The notes: generated from the letters alone by a model not told the origin. DNA of 64,000 nucleotides from Sugiyamaella lignohabitans (GCF_001640025.1 NC_031672.1:4712001-4776000); one strand, 5' to 3'. Counted from the first letter of the stretch, positions 49,527 through 61,411 are shown. A program made the numbers and translations.

Positions 49527-50265
49527 CTTTAATAAATTGCTTAACAGTATATGAAACCCTGTTTGTGTGGTGGAGGTCCGTGTCCTGTGGCTTGTTGATA
49601 GTGGATGATCTAACCGATGCGTATATGGGGCAAAAAATAATGTAACTCGTTTCAGGTGGCAGTAAAGTTTAATATCGCAAAAATGTATGAGTTCGGGCCC
49701 TTACTATAGTAGGTCGAAAGTGATTCTAACAAGAGGTGGACTCTCAACTACGTAGTACTCAATGCCAATACCTGAAACCAAGGCTATACAACTGATATAC
49801 CAGCGTTATAAACTCAAGTATCGCACAGCGAACACCTGTTTACTTCGTCAAATGGATATTTTGTTGATACTCCTAGTCGAGATCTAAGCAATTGTTTGCA
49901 GAGTCGCTTTGCATCTTCAATCGTAGTTTCAGATAGAACGAAATTCGCGACCGCGCGCTGCAGTGCCGCATCCAGTAGGGTAATTTACATGTCACGTGAA
50001 AATACCGTGGAGCAGAAGTCACCCAGGAAGAACTCTGAGCACCCCTAAAAGACCCCTGAAACAATTATATTCACAGCCCAAATTCTCATAGCATGAAAAC
50101 CAGAAGTACAGCCAACACCCAGTGATAGCCCGACTCGAGCGCAGCGAGAGGAGCCACGGGGACTGGGGCAGAGCCCCAGCCGCCGGAGGCACCACTCAAC
50201 CCGCTACAAAGAATATTAAAACAGGTCTAATACAAAAATCAAATTCATTTTCAGGCTGGTGCTGT
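49527..50265. other. SSXT promoter and ATP7 3' region
   Basis: The left part should hold the SSXT-like promoter. The right part carries double-hairpin repeat copy 8 about 75 bp past the ATP7 stop. No gene is supported; the minus frame at 49873-50064 has no features. Confidence 0.45.
50131..50189 (-). repeat. double-hairpin GC repeat, copy 8
   Basis: CGACTCGAGCGCAGCGAGAG start, a perfect CTGGGGCAGAGCCCCAG hairpin, then CCGCCGGAGG. Nearly the reverse complement of copy 1 and lying in the 3' region of ATP7. Confidence 0.85.
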
Positions 50266-51448
50266 TTACATGATAACGGTAGAACCGAACTTGTCCTCGT
50301 ATCCGGGAAGATCCCACTTGCCCTTCTTGAGCATCTCGTTGACCTTGGATTCGATGTCGGGACGAGCGGAAACCAAATCGTCCAAAGACAATTGCTCGAA
50401 AGGACGAGCAGACTCGATGTTGTCTAAAGTCTTTTGTAAGTCAGCGAGTTCAGAGGCAACCTTGCTTTCGGTGGTTTGAGCGTTCTCAACAGCCTTGGCC
50501 TCGAAAGCTTCGATGGTCTTGAGTTGCTTGGAGATGTCGTAGGTGACAGGCTTGAATGACTTGTAAGCTTGCTCAATCTCGTCAACAACCTTTTGGTTCT
50601 TGAGAACAGAACGGTAGTGAGAGAAGTCGACCTCGGTGGATTGTTGGCTGAGTTCAAAAACCTTCTTGAGAGCATCGTCGTGTCTCTTACGGAAGGTTTG
50701 GAGAGAGCTGGCAGTGGCTCCGGTCAATCCAAGGGTGGAGATGACCTTTCCCCAGTCAAGCTTGATAGCAGATCTCTAGATGGATGTTAGTAAGGGCATT
50801 ACAACGATTGTTTTGGCAAACTGGTATCACGGGGTTGAATGGACCGGATTGACGGGGATTGATATGAATATCGGAAAACTGATTTGGAATGTAGCTCGTT
50901 CTTGAATTGCTTGATTACAGTTGGTTGGTTGGTAAAAAGCCGGTGTTGTTTAGTACTCTGGGTATCATGTCGGAATCAATGGTCGGTAGCTTGTTTATGC
51001 GGTATGTCTAACAAACTGTACGAGATACTATGGCGGATACTGTATCTGGCGAGAAAAAGATCTTATCGTCGATAGGAGGTAGAATATATTAGTTCTCTGA
51101 TGCTTTCGAATATTTACTTCTGTTAATATTTGGTCGAATACAATCCACCTCTGTAGTAGCTATTGAATCACTACAGTCGAACATTTTTCATTGAAACCTC
51201 CTAATAAGTGGGTATGTCCGTCTTTTCCAAACGTTGCATTATCATGACTCTTTTGCTGCCATTGACACGTCACTTTTCGAATATTTTGTTGATTGTTGGT
51301 GCAGTTCACTGCTACCGTCCACACCCATCTCCAATAGCTATGCCCACCAAATGGCAACCCATACCAGCCGGTCTATTCCATCCTATTTACCAATTTGCTT
51401 CTTCTCTCTAAACAAACACCACCAATAAATACATACAGCAACGGACAT
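50266..51448 (-). CDS. ATP7: mitochondrial ATP synthase subunit d
   Basis: Exon 1 is only 12 nt (51448-51437, MSVA); a 661-nt intron (51436-50776, donor GTATGT, end TACTAACATCCATCTAG) follows; exon 2 is 50775-50266. The product is 173 residues (yeast Atp7 is 174). The spliced start MSVARSAIKLDWGKVIS fits the family, and TEVDFSHYRSVLKN, NIESARPFEQLSLDDL and KKGKWDLPGYEDKFG are diagnostic. Subunit d is part of the peripheral stalk of F1Fo ATP synthase on the matrix side. Without splicing no ATG would precede RSAIKLDW in frame. A palindromic CCAAT element lies about 100 bp upstream of the ATG. Confidence 0.93.
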
Positions 51449-52312
51449 TGTGTTGATATGCGATAGATTTTCCAGTCAACGTTCGTTGGATATACAACCG
51501 AGAGTGCGTACTATTTTGCACTTCACAGTAAAAGTGTCTTCTCGTCAAATTGGCTAGCCAATCAGAGCCAGTTGGGACTCTTTGCGCAAAATCGGCTACT
51601 TATACGGTACATCAGCCGCGTGCTCAGGGTCCATCTGCTAGCTGTCCCTGCTGCCTCTAGTCAGATGCGAGAGACCTTGTTATCTGTTTTCTTCATCCCA
51701 AGTCGGAATTCGGTTGTTTTTCAGACAACTGGGAACTTTCTCGTTGGCAAGAAAGAAAGAACAATCGCAAATAATCCCCGAAACTGACTGATTTATCTGA
51801 ACGAGATCATATCCGTGAAGCGAAGGAAGGGAATAAAGAAGACTGAGCTGGTGGTTTAGCTTCCACTGGCCAAAATTCCCCTTCCGTTGAACCAATTTAA
51901 TAATCCAAGTCCGGTCGGAATATGGTTGAACCGGTCCCAGGACCTTTGGGCCCTGATTAAGGGCTAGGAGCATCGGTTATGCAGTATGCATGATATAAAC
52001 ATTAAAGCAGGTTGCGAGAGCCAGGGCCTTCTCTGTCTCTAGCCCACCAAATCTGTGCGAGATATTTATTAGACTGAAGATCGACTTATACGAGGCGGTA
52101 TATGACAAGCATCGTAGACCTTTCAGACATTGGCTATCGATATTTTTTTTTTGTTTTTTTCTTTCACGGATTCTGAATCACCGAATTAGTGGTACATTAT
52201 TAGACTATCGTATTTCGGCCGGTTCTTATAGGTTAACATAGCATGCCAGGTCTGTAGCCTATGTCGAGTGGACTTGGGTTAAACTGAAAAATCATCATTT
52301 AATATAGAAACT
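51449..52312. promoter_or_regulatory. divergent promoter of ATP7 and the Zn2Cys6 gene
   Basis: Contains the 14-bp perfect palindrome ATTGGCTAGCCAAT (51549-51562), i.e. two back-to-back CCAAT boxes, and a T-rich tract at 52142-52162. CCAAT is the HAP-complex site that drives respiratory genes in yeasts. The right half belongs to the zinc-cluster gene. Confidence 0.55.
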
Positions 52313-55096
52313 ATGGGCAAGAAAGATAAACCCGGGAGCTTGAATGGCGATTCCAAAGGTGCCAACTCAAATGCTAATCAAAGTGGACCCCGTGCCAGTA
52401 TAGCTTGTGAGAGGTGCCGGAGAAGACATATTAAATGCGATGGCGAAACCATTTGTACAAACTGTAAGAAGGTCAATGCTGAATGTGTTTATGTGGAAGG
52501 CGATAAGAAAATTGTCATTTCACTTAGATTTTTACAAAAACTTAAACGAGATAATGAAGGACTACGAAAGCTAATCGCCCACTACCGTGGCTTATTGAAT
52601 GCAAGTGGGAATGCTCAGGGCTCAGAGCCTATTTTGGATAACAGTCTTGAAAACGATATAGACATGGATTTGAATGCCATTTGTGAAGAAAACAATGTCG
52701 ACCCTAATTCGAAATTCAATGTAAACGCCAGTCCCGATGGAGCTATTAGTGGTGAATCTTCACCCTCCTCTGTAAGGTCAACAGTCCCTAAAAAAAATAG
52801 TCCCGACTCTATGTATATCAAAGCCGAAGATTCTCTCAATTATTCACCTGCTCATTCGACCAATGAGACTAGTTCTGTTGGTAGGAATACCCCAGCTACC
52901 ACAACGTCCACAAATGATACAAATGCTCCGCTCATGGTAACTCTACCGACAGAACATGGATGTGTGGTTATTCCTTTAATGGATGCAGCGGGTAAAATAG
53001 ACTCAAACGCAGGATCCTTTCAGGGTACATCATCTATGTCAACATTTGGAGCAGATTTAAAGGGTCTAATGCCTCGTCAAACTGAGGTAGATCTAAACGA
53101 TGTTTCACCTTCAAAGGCCCAACGACGCCCTGTAGTGGCTCGTTTAAAACGAAACGGTCTAAAGTTTAATATTCAAATCTTCCAGGACTGTCGAGAACAT
53201 CCATCAGAAATATCCTTTGAGTTGCCCCCTTACGAGCGAGCTGTCAGCGCCCACCAAATGTTCGACCACTATCTTTGTGGAAGTTTTTATTTCTTCAACG
53301 CTTACGAGTTCAAGAAAAAGCTACACGAAACGTATAATAATATGACAAGCGGTACAATCAATTTACCTGAGCTGTTGTGGATTACCAAATTATTGCTCGT
53401 CCTCGCTCTCGGAGAGCTTTATTTTCTTGGTTCGAAAAAGGGTCAGAAAGAAAAGGCTGCTAATGTATACAACAATGGTCAAGGAAATGGAGACGATATG
53501 AGCAACTCCAGAAGTGGTGGTTCCAGTCGATCTGATTCAGAGGCTGCAAGTATCAAAGGGTTTGCTGAAATCCTTTTTTTCAGAAAAGCATCTTGTCTAA
53601 GTAGAATACTCATTGACGAGGTACATAGCTCACCGTCTATTGAAGGCATAGAAGTCATGTTCTTGACGTCTTTTTTCCATCAAATAATGGATTGGCAAGT
53701 AGGTGCTTATCTTGTCAATGGTGTTGCTTTAAGATCGACCCTACTTCTTGGGCTTCATGTCGACGCTGGAAAGGACTCATTCACATTACACGAACTAGAA
53801 CATAGAAGAAGGATATGGTGGTCAATCTTCCATTTTGATAGATATATTGCCGCTAAAGCTGGCCTACCTCTGACAATATATGAGACAAGCATCTTTGCTC
53901 AGTATCCCAGAGACATTGAGGGTACTGACGGAGTGCGAGGCGAGTTTCCAAAGGCAGACTATATTAACAGTTTCATTGAAGTAACAAAAATCGTCAGTTT
54001 CACACTATCTGAGTTATATCAGCGTCAACCCGATGCTTCCGCTAGTGTTAATATTCTCCCCTCCATCTATGAAGTTATGAATCGTCTATTTTCCTGGAAG
54101 AGTAAATGGACCGCTAAATTGGGCATCAATTGGAACCCATCTGGAACCGAATTTACCATTTCCAGGACTGCTGCCAATGTTTATCATGAATATTTACACT
54201 GTGTCAATCTTACTGTTCGACCGCTACTATATCATTTTGTGCGGAAGAGGATTCTTGATCGACATGATCATCCAGGGCCTACTGATCTTTCGAGCTATTC
54301 ACAAAGCATCATTACCTTGTTAAATGCATCTATGAGTGCTTCATTACAAACTATAGAATCGCTTCAATACCTCCTTTCAGTTGACGAGTTTGCCTCTTTT
54401 GGTTATCTTGATCGTGAGTACTGCTTTTCGTCTGCATCGACCCTGATGCTGTTTATTGTTGCGTTTGGCGTATCTCAGATTTGTTCGCCCACGATAGGCA
54501 AGGCATTACAATTGTTACATTATTCTGAACTAGCTGGTAATAGCCATGCCAGTATACGAAAGAAGCAACTTCTTAATCTTACTTCCAGCTTTCAATTCCT
54601 CGATCAGACTTTTATCATGGCGGCTGAGGGGGAGATTGCTCTCGAAAAGTTGAGAAATAGTTCCAACAAGTCAGAATCAGAGTCCGCGAACACCAATCCA
54701 CCTGTAGGTGGTATTCCATCGGAATCTGGACAACAACGCCAGCAACAGCCTCAACAGGGTCAAGATCAAGTTACCCAGCCACAGCAAGAAATGCAGCAAC
54801 CGCAAGTACCAACAGAGCGTAATCAATTTCTTCGTGTGTCGAATTTGCAGAATGCTGTGAATCCCACTAATAATGTTGAGGCTAATTCTGGCCCAGTACC
54901 AATTGACTTGCATCAGCTTTCGAATATTTCGCTCGATGAATTTCAAGCTGAAAGTATAAACTTTGGTTTGGATGAGGAAAAAGACCTCTGGGAGGAGATA
55001 ACGACAGAAGCGTCTTGGCTTGGAAACGTCTCTGATGAGTTCCGGTCCTTGATTCAAGACAGTAATATATTTGGAAGCAACGACAATTTCAAATAG
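52313..55096 (+). CDS. Zn2Cys6 fungal transcription factor
   Basis: 927 residues. A zinc cluster sits at residues 32-58 with the exact CX2CX6CX5CX2CX6C spacing (SIACERCRRRHIKCDGETIC begins it), followed by a short coiled-coil-like linker (LRFLQKLKRDNEGLRKLIAH). The fungal-specific factor domain covers about 300-770, with EHRRRIWWSIFHFDRYIAAK as the most typical block. A Gln-rich stretch and an acidic C-terminus (DEEKDLWEEITTEASWLGNV) may activate. The specific regulator cannot be named. Such factors usually bind CGG-containing sites. Confidence 0.88.
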   Translation: MGKKDKPGSLNGDSKGANSNANQSGPRASIACERCRRRHIKCDGETICTNCKKVNAECVYVEGDKKIVISLRFLQKLKRDNEGLRKLIAHYRGLLNASGNAQGSEPILDNSLENDIDMDLNAICEENNVDPNSKFNVNASPDGAISGESSPSSVRSTVPKKNSPDSMYIKAEDSLNYSPAHSTNETSSVGRNTPATTTSTNDTNAPLMVTLPTEHGCVVIPLMDAAGKIDSNAGSFQGTSSMSTFGADLKGLMPRQTEVDLNDVSPSKAQRRPVVARLKRNGLKFNIQIFQDCREHPSEISFELPPYERAVSAHQMFDHYLCGSFYFFNAYEFKKKLHETYNNMTSGTINLPELLWITKLLLVLALGELYFLGSKKGQKEKAANVYNNGQGNGDDMSNSRSGGSSRSDSEAASIKGFAEILFFRKASCLSRILIDEVHSSPSIEGIEVMFLTSFFHQIMDWQVGAYLVNGVALRSTLLLGLHVDAGKDSFTLHELEHRRRIWWSIFHFDRYIAAKAGLPLTIYETSIFAQYPRDIEGTDGVRGEFPKADYINSFIEVTKIVSFTLSELYQRQPDASASVNILPSIYEVMNRLFSWKSKWTAKLGINWNPSGTEFTISRTAANVYHEYLHCVNLTVRPLLYHFVRKRILDRHDHPGPTDLSSYSQSIITLLNASMSASLQTIESLQYLLSVDEFASFGYLDREYCFSSASTLMLFIVAFGVSQICSPTIGKALQLLHYSELAGNSHASIRKKQLLNLTSSFQFLDQTFIMAAEGEIALEKLRNSSNKSESESANTNPPVGGIPSESGQQRQQQPQQGQDQVTQPQQEMQQPQVPTERNQFLRVSNLQNAVNPTNNVEANSGPVPIDLHQLSNISLDEFQAESINFGLDEEKDLWEEITTEASWLGNVSDEFRSLIQDSNIFGSNDNFK

Positions 55097-55159
55097 TAAG
55101 ATTATATTATAAATAACAATCGTTTAAATAATGGTTCGATGTACAATATACATATTTTG

Positions 55160-58100
55160 TTAGGCTTTCAGCCCCATTATGAACTCCGCAATAGCATCAT
55201 CGGTCCACTCATTCAGTTTTTGGCTGTCGGAAGAGGCTACAAATCGGGAACCTAGCTTTCTGAAAAGATATGCACGATCGCTGTCTTCCTTTGAATACGA
55301 CAACTCATTGATAGTCCATGAAAGGGCACCATTTCTAGTCACTAAAGACATGGACCCACCGATAGCCTCTTGTGTTTTAAGAATGAGTGGTTCGATTTTA
55401 ATACTACTAGACAGTTCTTTCACTGATAATGCATATTCAAATACTCCTTTTTGCATGTATAGTGCAACGTCCTTTTGTGTAGATAAGCTGTAAGTCAGAT
55501 TCTCAAAGAGCCATTGGATTTCTCTTATAGCATTCTCTGAGCTGGTCTTGGTAATAGCCGAAAACATGGGTAGCTCTGTAGCACGCAGGGACGGTGTTGA
55601 TAAGAGAAAATCAACTGCTTTCTCATTCAAGTAGTGACCCGGATTGGTCATTACTGGTAAGGTCAGAGCCATCATGGTACACACACATGAAGGCAGATAT
55701 TTGTCGAAGTCTTGGTTAGACGATGAGAAAAAGTTAAGAACTTTAGACACCAATAGTTTTATGACCAATTTTTCTCTGTAAGAAGAGGACTTATCTGATT
55801 CCTCACTTAAATAAAAGGCAACAGCGGCAAGGATACTTCTAGCCGACTTCAAATAGCCACTTGGAGCTTCAGACGAGAGACAACATAGAACAAAACTCAT
55901 TCCATACGATTCAACAAATGCCTTCAAGTCCACACTACCATTGTCTTTAAAGATTTCTGTAGAGCTTGCTAAACACATGAGAAGAAACTCGGAGTTATAA
56001 ACGATATCTGTGGGATAAAGGTTACTGAAACTGGCCATCTTGGTTTGGATCTCATCCAGAGATAGGTTTTCTTCAACAGTGAAGTTTGCCATTGGGTGGA
56101 AACTCTGTACAGATGCCTTGATTATCTCGATATCCAAAGACACCTCAAAGCCGTCTTTGGTATGAATAAATGTCGGTTGTCTCTCATAGTCGTCGACTTT
56201 GTTATTCGACGATTGAAATTGCGAAGAGAAAACACGGTTATTCCAGGATGTTCCAAGGTTACCTTCAATCCTTTTAACAATATCTAACAATAATGCATCT
56301 CTAGGAGAGTTTGATCCGAGTATCAATGACAATATTTTGTCTTGCACAATTTGATTAGACTGCTCCTTTTGATCAATCATAAACAACTTCCATATGAGCA
56401 GCGCCAAAAAATCATTGACTTTTTTAATATCCTGATTTAAGATGACTTGAAGATGCTTCTTATACTCAATATTCTTAGCGTTCCCAAAAAATGCAATGGA
56501 GCATGACAATTTCAGTACTTCATGCTCACTTAACCATTTTGTAGTAGCGCTTTCGAGAAATGAGTTAACTTGTCTCTTAGGTACCAGTAACCAAATATTA
56601 ATCTTTTTGTCCGATATGGCCTCGTCTAGAAGTTGTTAGTTACTGTATGTCTTATAAGTGATGATTGCACTTACCAAATGATAACAAAAATGACCTTAAT
56701 CCGTCTGTGATAATACTGTCTTCAGATAGTCGCTTTGTTAACCAGACAATGCACTTTTGTAGCCACAATTTCAGTCCGTCTGGTTTATAATCGTATAAGC
56801 TTCCAGCTAGGCTGACAATTGCCGAAGATAGAGTAACAGAACCCGACACACCATCAAAATACGCTGCTATCTCATCCAATTGCTCGTCCGATAAAATATC
56901 TACAGTATGGGCCAGTAGACTGAGAGAAGAATGCACATTCTTACTGTCACCTTTCTTGATCTCAGCCAAGGCAGCCAAAGATGCAGAATTGAATAGCCTG
57001 GTATAAGATGGTTCTTTTGTATTTCCAAGTTCAGCGACAGTGTTAGCTATCTCAATCAAAGAATCATCTGAAGCTTCCGCAACCTCTCTTATAAAAGAAG
57101 GCAAGTACTTAGTGGACTGGATAATCGAGGACACGACTTTGTAATAACCATTCTCAAATAATGTTTCAAGCAAATTATCAAGGTCGGTCGTTAGACTAGG
57201 TGGTTTGGCCCTGAAATTAGCAGCAAGTGATTCGGCCAAAGCCACATCAATCAATTGTCCAGATATTAAACGATTCAGAATGCCTAGTTCCATGGCCTGT
57301 TTAAGTTCGGTCAGACGATCAATGCAAAGCTTGCAAAAACTGGATGAGACATCAGGACTGTCTAGCAAAGCCATAACATCAGATGAATCTAAAAGCCAAA
57401 TTCCATGTGCCAGTCTATCTATTGTGGCACTTGAAAGATTTTTAGACACGTAAGATTTAATCTCTGAAAGATCCATATCTTGTTCTTGAGAAGAGAAGAG
57501 TCCCAAAGTGATGAAATACTTCTTCACTAAGAAGACCGATCTCGCCTCTATCAGTTCTTTGAAAAAGAGCTTCTTGGCGACATACGGAGCTAGAGATAAT
57601 GGAATACTTGATAACAGATGAGAGGCCATGCGTTCGTTTTCGTGGTCATGGACAAGCCGGAACTTAAGAGCTTGAAGCTCATATACACCATGTATCTTGA
57701 ACTGGAGATCCGAACGGCTAATGATATCCTTGGCGTCAGCAGATAATATGAAATCAAATGGTTCGTCTAACTTCAGTCTCTCTTTCCACATCTGAAAACT
57801 TTGCTCTTGAAGAAATACTTGTTCTTTTAAACCAGCTTTTTCGCTGATAAACTTATAAGCTGCAGTCCAACTCTCACCGCAGACACAGCAGTCCCTAATG
57901 AAACGGACAAACCATCTTTCTACACTGGCTTCAGGTGATTTAACATATTTCCATTGTTCTACCATTGTCACTATCAGGGGGCTCATTACTTCAGTATTAT
58001 CCGCTCTTACTGCTGCAAATTCATCAACATATTTGTATGGTGATCTCATACACCTAGCAACCGATTCATCAATTAACGTCCAAATCTTTTCTCGTTCATC

Positions 58101-59975
58101 TTTAGAGAAGTTTTCAAAAGATTGCATAATGGATCTTATCAAAACCTCGATAGGGGGGACTAGTGTCTCATCCTGAAATAAAAGGGTAGGATTCGTTAAA
58201 CCTAGAAGAATTTGACAAACCTGGTCAGTGAATGTACTATCGGATGCCCCCAATTGAACCAGTCTGGTAAATATTGAATAGCTCGACCCCTGTGATTTGT
58301 TCCACCATTTGCCAACAGCACTCGAAGAGATTTGAAGTTGCAAAGACCCTCGAACCTGAACTAATTTCAATCCATCCAACTTGCTACTATCGACAGTATG
58401 CTGCCAATTATTAGTTAGACTCGATGGCAATGAAAAGGTCGATATTACATCGGGGAAAACAGTGCCGTAGAGCGATAGCAATACAGTTATAACGGTGTTG
58501 AGAAGATCATTAACCTCTCCTGAGGCTGATTTGGTGTTCAAACATGATACAATAGCTTGTAAATCAGGGAGACGATCGCTTATAGTATACACAACATCCG
58601 ACAAGTCCCAGCCTCGGCGGGAATACTCCGTAGATACAGTCATAAGCTTTTTTAAGCATAATACCATTATTTGACAGCCCAGGTATCTCACAAGTTGCAC
58701 TTCATGAGTGAGGCATTTTAGTAGAGATCCCGACTTGCATACCGCAAGAGGTAAGATACTCTCGACTACTACGGATGTTGCAGGAGGTTGTAGTGATTGT
58801 AGCTGAGGAATGGGAAGTTGAATCACTCGAGACAAAAAGTTCGCATAAGATACCCAAAACGAAGACAAGCGAGGAGCAAAGGAAATAGGTTCCAATCCAC
58901 TTGTTACATATGGCATCAGTAATTCGGGTGAAGATCTTAGAATGGATATTGAAAGATCCTGCTGCCAAACATCTTCCCATGGCTTGAGTGACTTCAGCAG
59001 AGACAGCAACAACCTGTTGTTTATAGAATCTTCATTAACATTCTGCGCACTGGCAGAACTATCACGCTTAGACTGAGTTTTGCTAGTAGGTGGATACCAT
59101 CCATTATCAGGGAATCGGATGCCGTTGGCCGAGTCAGTAGCCAATAATTCCAAGAATTTTGATAATTCGGTAACAACCTCATCTGATCTTGAAAAAAGCT
59201 TTACCAAGTTGCTGAGCACCCAGTCATTGAAAAAACTTAATTTCGTTGACTTGGTAAAGGCGGATTCAAATAAAATTTGGTTTTTGAACACGTCTAAAGT
59301 AGAAATCACCAGATGGTCTGGATCCTGTGTGATTCTTTTCATCCAACCAGCTACAATTTTTTTCTGAGATATCAGATCTTTTCGTATAATGGCAGATCCG
59401 TTTTTAATAAATGATAAATAAAAGTTTAATAATGCTGTCCTCATAGAAGATTGTTTTGTAGTTGAAGATTCGTCGGCCGTTGATGCTAGAATTTTAGGAA
59501 ATGCTTTAAGGGACAAATCCAGCGAAGAAAACAAATCTCCAGTATAAATACCGTTATTGAACTTAGCAATTTCGGATAGAATCCTCAATGCGGGATTTGT
59601 CATAGTTGGGCGGTTTGAGAAGAGACATCTGTAAATTATTTTTAAGTGATGCTCAACTATCTCTCGAATGACTATAGCACCCTGTTTCTGTAACGTCTGC
59701 AGGTTTTGACCACAAATAGCCAGAAACCAACCCAGTTTCCCGGTTGCAAATATCAGTTTTGCATGGTTGTTGGTCTGTGAATAGTACGACCATGCTTGGA
59801 GAATTTGGCTCGAATGTTTATTGGCAAATGTAGCTAAGTTTTCAACGTTCAATGCAGAGCTTACGCCCTTTTTTTCATCTTCAGCAATCAGACTTAACCG
59901 ATCTCCCAGTTCATCAATTAAACCAGAATCTACTGGATCAGACTTACTAAAGTCTCGTTTTCGCTTTTCTGCCAT
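55160..59975 (-). CDS. URB1: nucleolar pre-60S biogenesis factor Urb1/Npa1
   Basis: Exons 59975-56675 and 56625-55160 give 1588 residues (yeast Urb1 is 1764). The 49-nt intron has donor GTAAGT and ends AACTAACAACTTCTAG; the phase-1 junction keeps the frame. The start is MAEKRKRDFSKSD at 59975; the frame upstream has only non-ATG codons. The N-terminal Npa1 region is recognisable: IIYRCLFSNRPTMTNPALRI, SEIAKFNNGIYTGDLFSSLD, SLKAFPKIL. The rest is alpha-helical repeat protein with a NopRA1-like C-terminal part. Urb1/Npa1 scaffolds early pre-60S particles and rRNA folding in the nucleolus. It is divergent from ESF2, another ribosome biogenesis gene. Confidence 0.83.
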
Positions 59976-60350
59976 TGTCGAGGAAATGGAATTTGAGCGA
60001 GCGATAGGGAAATCTGGGCCTATCCGTCTATATATGTATATATTTTTTTGATCTCTATGCAGAACTGCGGCTTCTGATAAGAACTCATAAACCACCTAAT
60101 TCCGAGGTGAAATTGAACTGCTCAGATCATCAAGATGCTCAGAGCAGTTCATTGCCACTTTAATTATCGTTTCCTTAATACTTCATGGCAAAATAATAAT
60201 AATTCCCAAGAAATTTACTTTATTCCAGAGTTAGAGTAAAATCGCTTTAGGGTTAGGTTATATTGATAAGGATGTTCTCACATATATATTTTCAAAGATG
60301 CATGAGATCAAATTATTTGAGAATTCCTAGTGAATTTCGTACAAGCAAAA
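59976..60350. promoter_or_regulatory. divergent URB1-ESF2 promoter
   Basis: Holds TTTAGGGTTAGG at 60246-60257, a telomere-repeat-like sequence matching Tbf1-type sites known in yeast ribosome-related promoters, and a 9-bp inverted repeat GAACTGCTC...GAGCAGTTC (60115-60123 and 60142-60150). Both flanking genes act in ribosome assembly, so co-regulation is plausible. Confidence 0.5.
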
Positions 60351-61367
60351 ATGGTTCGAAGTAAAGCAACTGATTTCTTCAACGTCGAGCAGTCAGGAAG
60401 CGACGCAGACAGAAGCGATTCTGAAGATGGACAAAACTTTAATAGCCAAGAGAATAACGACATATACGGCAGTGATAATGAGGATGTAGATGACGAGGAA
60501 GAAGAGTTCAAAGGAAGATCTTCCATTTCGAATAAACGTCGTCGGGAAGATGCCTTTAAAAGCGATAACGAAGATGACGAAGACGAAGATGAAAGCATAG
60601 AAAATCAACTTGAGGAGGATGGGGAAGAAGAATACAGTGATAGAGAGTTGGAGGAAGATTTTGAGGTAGAAGACAAGAAAGCTCAAAATGGAAAACTCAA
60701 GCCGTTGACGAAAGAGCAAGTCGAGCAGGATTTGGAAAAGATCAGAAAATCTGGTGTAGTTTATATCTCACGCATTCCGCCATATATGAAACCACAAAAG
60801 CTACGACAGATCCTCAGCAGATTTGGTGAAGTTAATAGAATTTTCTTGACGCCTGAAGATCCCAAGGTATATGCCAAACGAGTCAAGTATGGTGGAAACA
60901 AGAAAAAAAATTATACTGAAGGATGGGCTGAATTTGTCAAGAAGAAGAATGCCAAGCTGGCTGCTGATACTTTGAATGGAAATATCATTGGTGGCAAAAA
61001 GGGCTCATATTATCATGATGATATTTTAAATGTCAAATATTTATCGAAATTTAAGTGGCAGAACCTCACAGAACAAATTGCTCTTGAAGCTCAGTCAAGA
61101 CAAGAGAAGCTTCGTGCTGAAATTGCTCAAGCTACAAGAGAAAACAAGATATTTATTGAAAATGTGGAGCGTCATAAGATGATTCAAGGCATCCAGAAGA
61201 AGAGGGCTGAGAAGGCCGAGTCAAGTGGTGGAGCAAAAGAACCAGCTGAAATTCGCAGAACTTTTCAACAACGGCAAGTCGAGTCAAGGCGTTCCGATGC
61301 TACCAAGAAGTCGAATGATAAGAACCTTGACAAGACAGTTTCCAGAGTCCTTAGCAAAGTATTTTAG
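60351..61367 (+). CDS. ESF2: 18S rRNA processing factor Esf2 (ABT1 family)
   Basis: 338 residues from ATG 60351; upstream codons in frame include only a GTG. The first ~115 residues are highly acidic (SDNEDDEDEDESIENQ). An RRM-like domain spans about 133-235: GVVYISRIPPYMKPQKLRQI, LSRFGEVNRIFLTPED, GWAEFVKKKNAKLAADTLNG, the ABT1/ESF2 arrangement. A conserved basic helix follows (KFKWQNLTEQIALEAQSRQE, ENVERHKMIQ). Esf2 acts in the SSU processome on early 18S cleavages and stimulates the helicase Dbp8. Confidence 0.93.
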   Translation: MVRSKATDFFNVEQSGSDADRSDSEDGQNFNSQENNDIYGSDNEDVDDEEEEFKGRSSISNKRRREDAFKSDNEDDEDEDESIENQLEEDGEEEYSDRELEEDFEVEDKKAQNGKLKPLTKEQVEQDLEKIRKSGVVYISRIPPYMKPQKLRQILSRFGEVNRIFLTPEDPKVYAKRVKYGGNKKKNYTEGWAEFVKKKNAKLAADTLNGNIIGGKKGSYYHDDILNVKYLSKFKWQNLTEQIALEAQSRQEKLRAEIAQATRENKIFIENVERHKMIQGIQKKRAEKAESSGGAKEPAEIRRTFQQRQVESRRSDATKKSNDKNLDKTVSRVLSKVF

Positions 61368-61411
61368 TTCTAGAAGTATCTTTATTTAATAAATTATTTG
61401 TGCATATAAGT

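Noticed and set aside
51160..51411. Small ORFs between ATP7 coding sequence and its upstream ATG
   Set aside because: They lie inside the ATP7 intron.
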